From Pogonophryne albipinna (lineage: Eukaryota > Chordata > Actinopteri > Perciformes > Artedidraconidae), in contig CM053264.1 of NCBI GenBank assembly GCA_028583405.1, positions 7,195,530 through 7,259,529 on the forward strand: 64,000 nucleotides of DNA. The letters run 5' to 3'. Below are positions 63,253 through 64,000 of this stretch, piece by piece. Each line of letters begins with the position of its first letter. The stretch's first letter is position 1. A model generated the notes under the pieces. It saw only the letters and a list, made by a program, of their open reading frames with translations. It was not told the origin of the DNA and made no database searches. A program made the position numbers and the translations under genes.

Positions 63253-64000
63253 TTTCTGTTTTATATTTCTCTTACAGTCCACTAGTAATTTAAATGTAGG
63301 ATATGTCTCAGTATTTAATCTGCTCCTTCATAACATATCTGACTCTCGTGCAGTCCTGCCATGTGGTACGAAATCAAAGCACCTTAGCAGAGCACAGATG
63401 CAGATTGATGATGCGGATCTATGCTCTACTAGCAATGCCTGCTGCTGCTTCTTCTTCTATTATTTTTAACGGCACATTTGAATCCATGACGTTTCATTAC
63501 TGCCCTCTTACGGTGCTATTCACTTCCTTCAGCATCCACCGGCTCTGCTTGTTTATAACACATATCACACAGATCTTAAGTAAAACCAGCAAGACTGCAG
63601 GATACAAATATATATAATATAATATCAAAAAACATATGTATTATAAATGTATGTCCTGCATAGAAAATGTGAAGTATTTGTTTTATTAGCAACATTTATT
63701 TTAAAAATAAAACAATCTGGCTCTAAATAAAATGGATCCAGTGAGTGTTAATTATTTTTACATTAGTAGAGCTGAATGGTGACACTAAGGGAGGCGGACG
63801 ACGCTGAAGTTGGCTTCCGATTCAGAGCATCCGATTCGGCAGTTAAGGGGAAAGTTAAGGGACATTTAATTTACAGCGCTGAGCGAACAATCCTCCGTGT
63901 TTGAACCTCTTAAATCGCTGCATAGCCGATTTATTTGGACTGGATTATCCCAGAGAGTCTAAAGATTCTTTATAACCCAGTTTGAGATTTGTGAAACCTT
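63253..64000. promoter_or_regulatory. wdr12 upstream region; possible start of the next, divergent gene
   Basis: Immediately upstream of wdr12 the sequence is AT-rich with no clear box. Near 63790-63960 CpGs appear (gaggcggacgacgctgaag, cagcgctgagcgaac), which may be the leader of a plus-strand neighbour. In mammals CARF is divergent from WDR12. No coding exon is recognisable. Confidence 0.3.

Overview
The window comes from a ray-finned fish, probably a percomorph-like teleost. The genes are vertebrate, with GT-AG introns of moderate size. The non-coding DNA is full of hAT-type and other small DNA transposons typical of teleosts, and it carries very long, pure (TG)n/(CA)n microsatellites. There is no prokaryotic, viral or CRISPR content.

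Layout from left to right. (1) Positions 1-9.1 kb hold the 5' end of a DOCK-D (zizimin: DOCK9/10/11) gene on the minus strand. It has two alternative first coding exons, at 8990-9103 and 1405-1566, both ending in phase 0; the rest of the gene lies beyond position 1. (2) A short intergenic region (9.1-10.2 kb) separates it head-to-head from bmpr2 and contains two divergent CTCF-like motifs. (3) bmpr2 (+) is complete: 13 coding exons between 11193 and 37673, 1066 codons, in phase throughout, with a 3'UTR to about 39.2 kb. (4) fam117b (+): seven coding exons between 43199 and 46889 are clear, but the usual N-terminal exon is not recognisable. A 5' exon candidate lies at 40.6-41.1 kb and a long 3'UTR reaches about 49.4 kb. 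(5) ica1l (-) is complete: 13 coding exons, 57794 down to 51124, 586 codons. (6) wdr12 (-) is complete: 13 coding exons, 63252 down to 59813, 423 codons. The order and orientation bmpr2(+) fam117b(+) ica1l(-) wdr12(-) match the mammalian block (human 2q33).

The genes do not form one pathway. bmpr2 is a type II BMP receptor kinase, wdr12 belongs to the PeBoW ribosome-biogenesis complex, ica1l is an arfaptin-homology/BAR protein of secretory vesicles, the DOCK gene encodes a Rho-family GEF, and fam117b has no well-defined biochemical function.

The most unusual signal is three splice sites fused to ~280-300 bp pure TG repeats: the bmpr2 exon 5 acceptor, the bmpr2 exon 10 donor and the ica1l last-exon acceptor. 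Each should put a large UG-repeat RNA, the known TDP-43 ligand, directly on a splice site. At the two acceptors it forces a branch point about 300 nt or more away. Other points of interest are the DOCK alternative first exon with a myristoyl/palmitoyl-type N-terminus (MGCTTS), inverted hAT copies flanking bmpr2 exons 10-12, several transposons with clear ends and target-site duplications, and perfect palindromes inside one hAT element.
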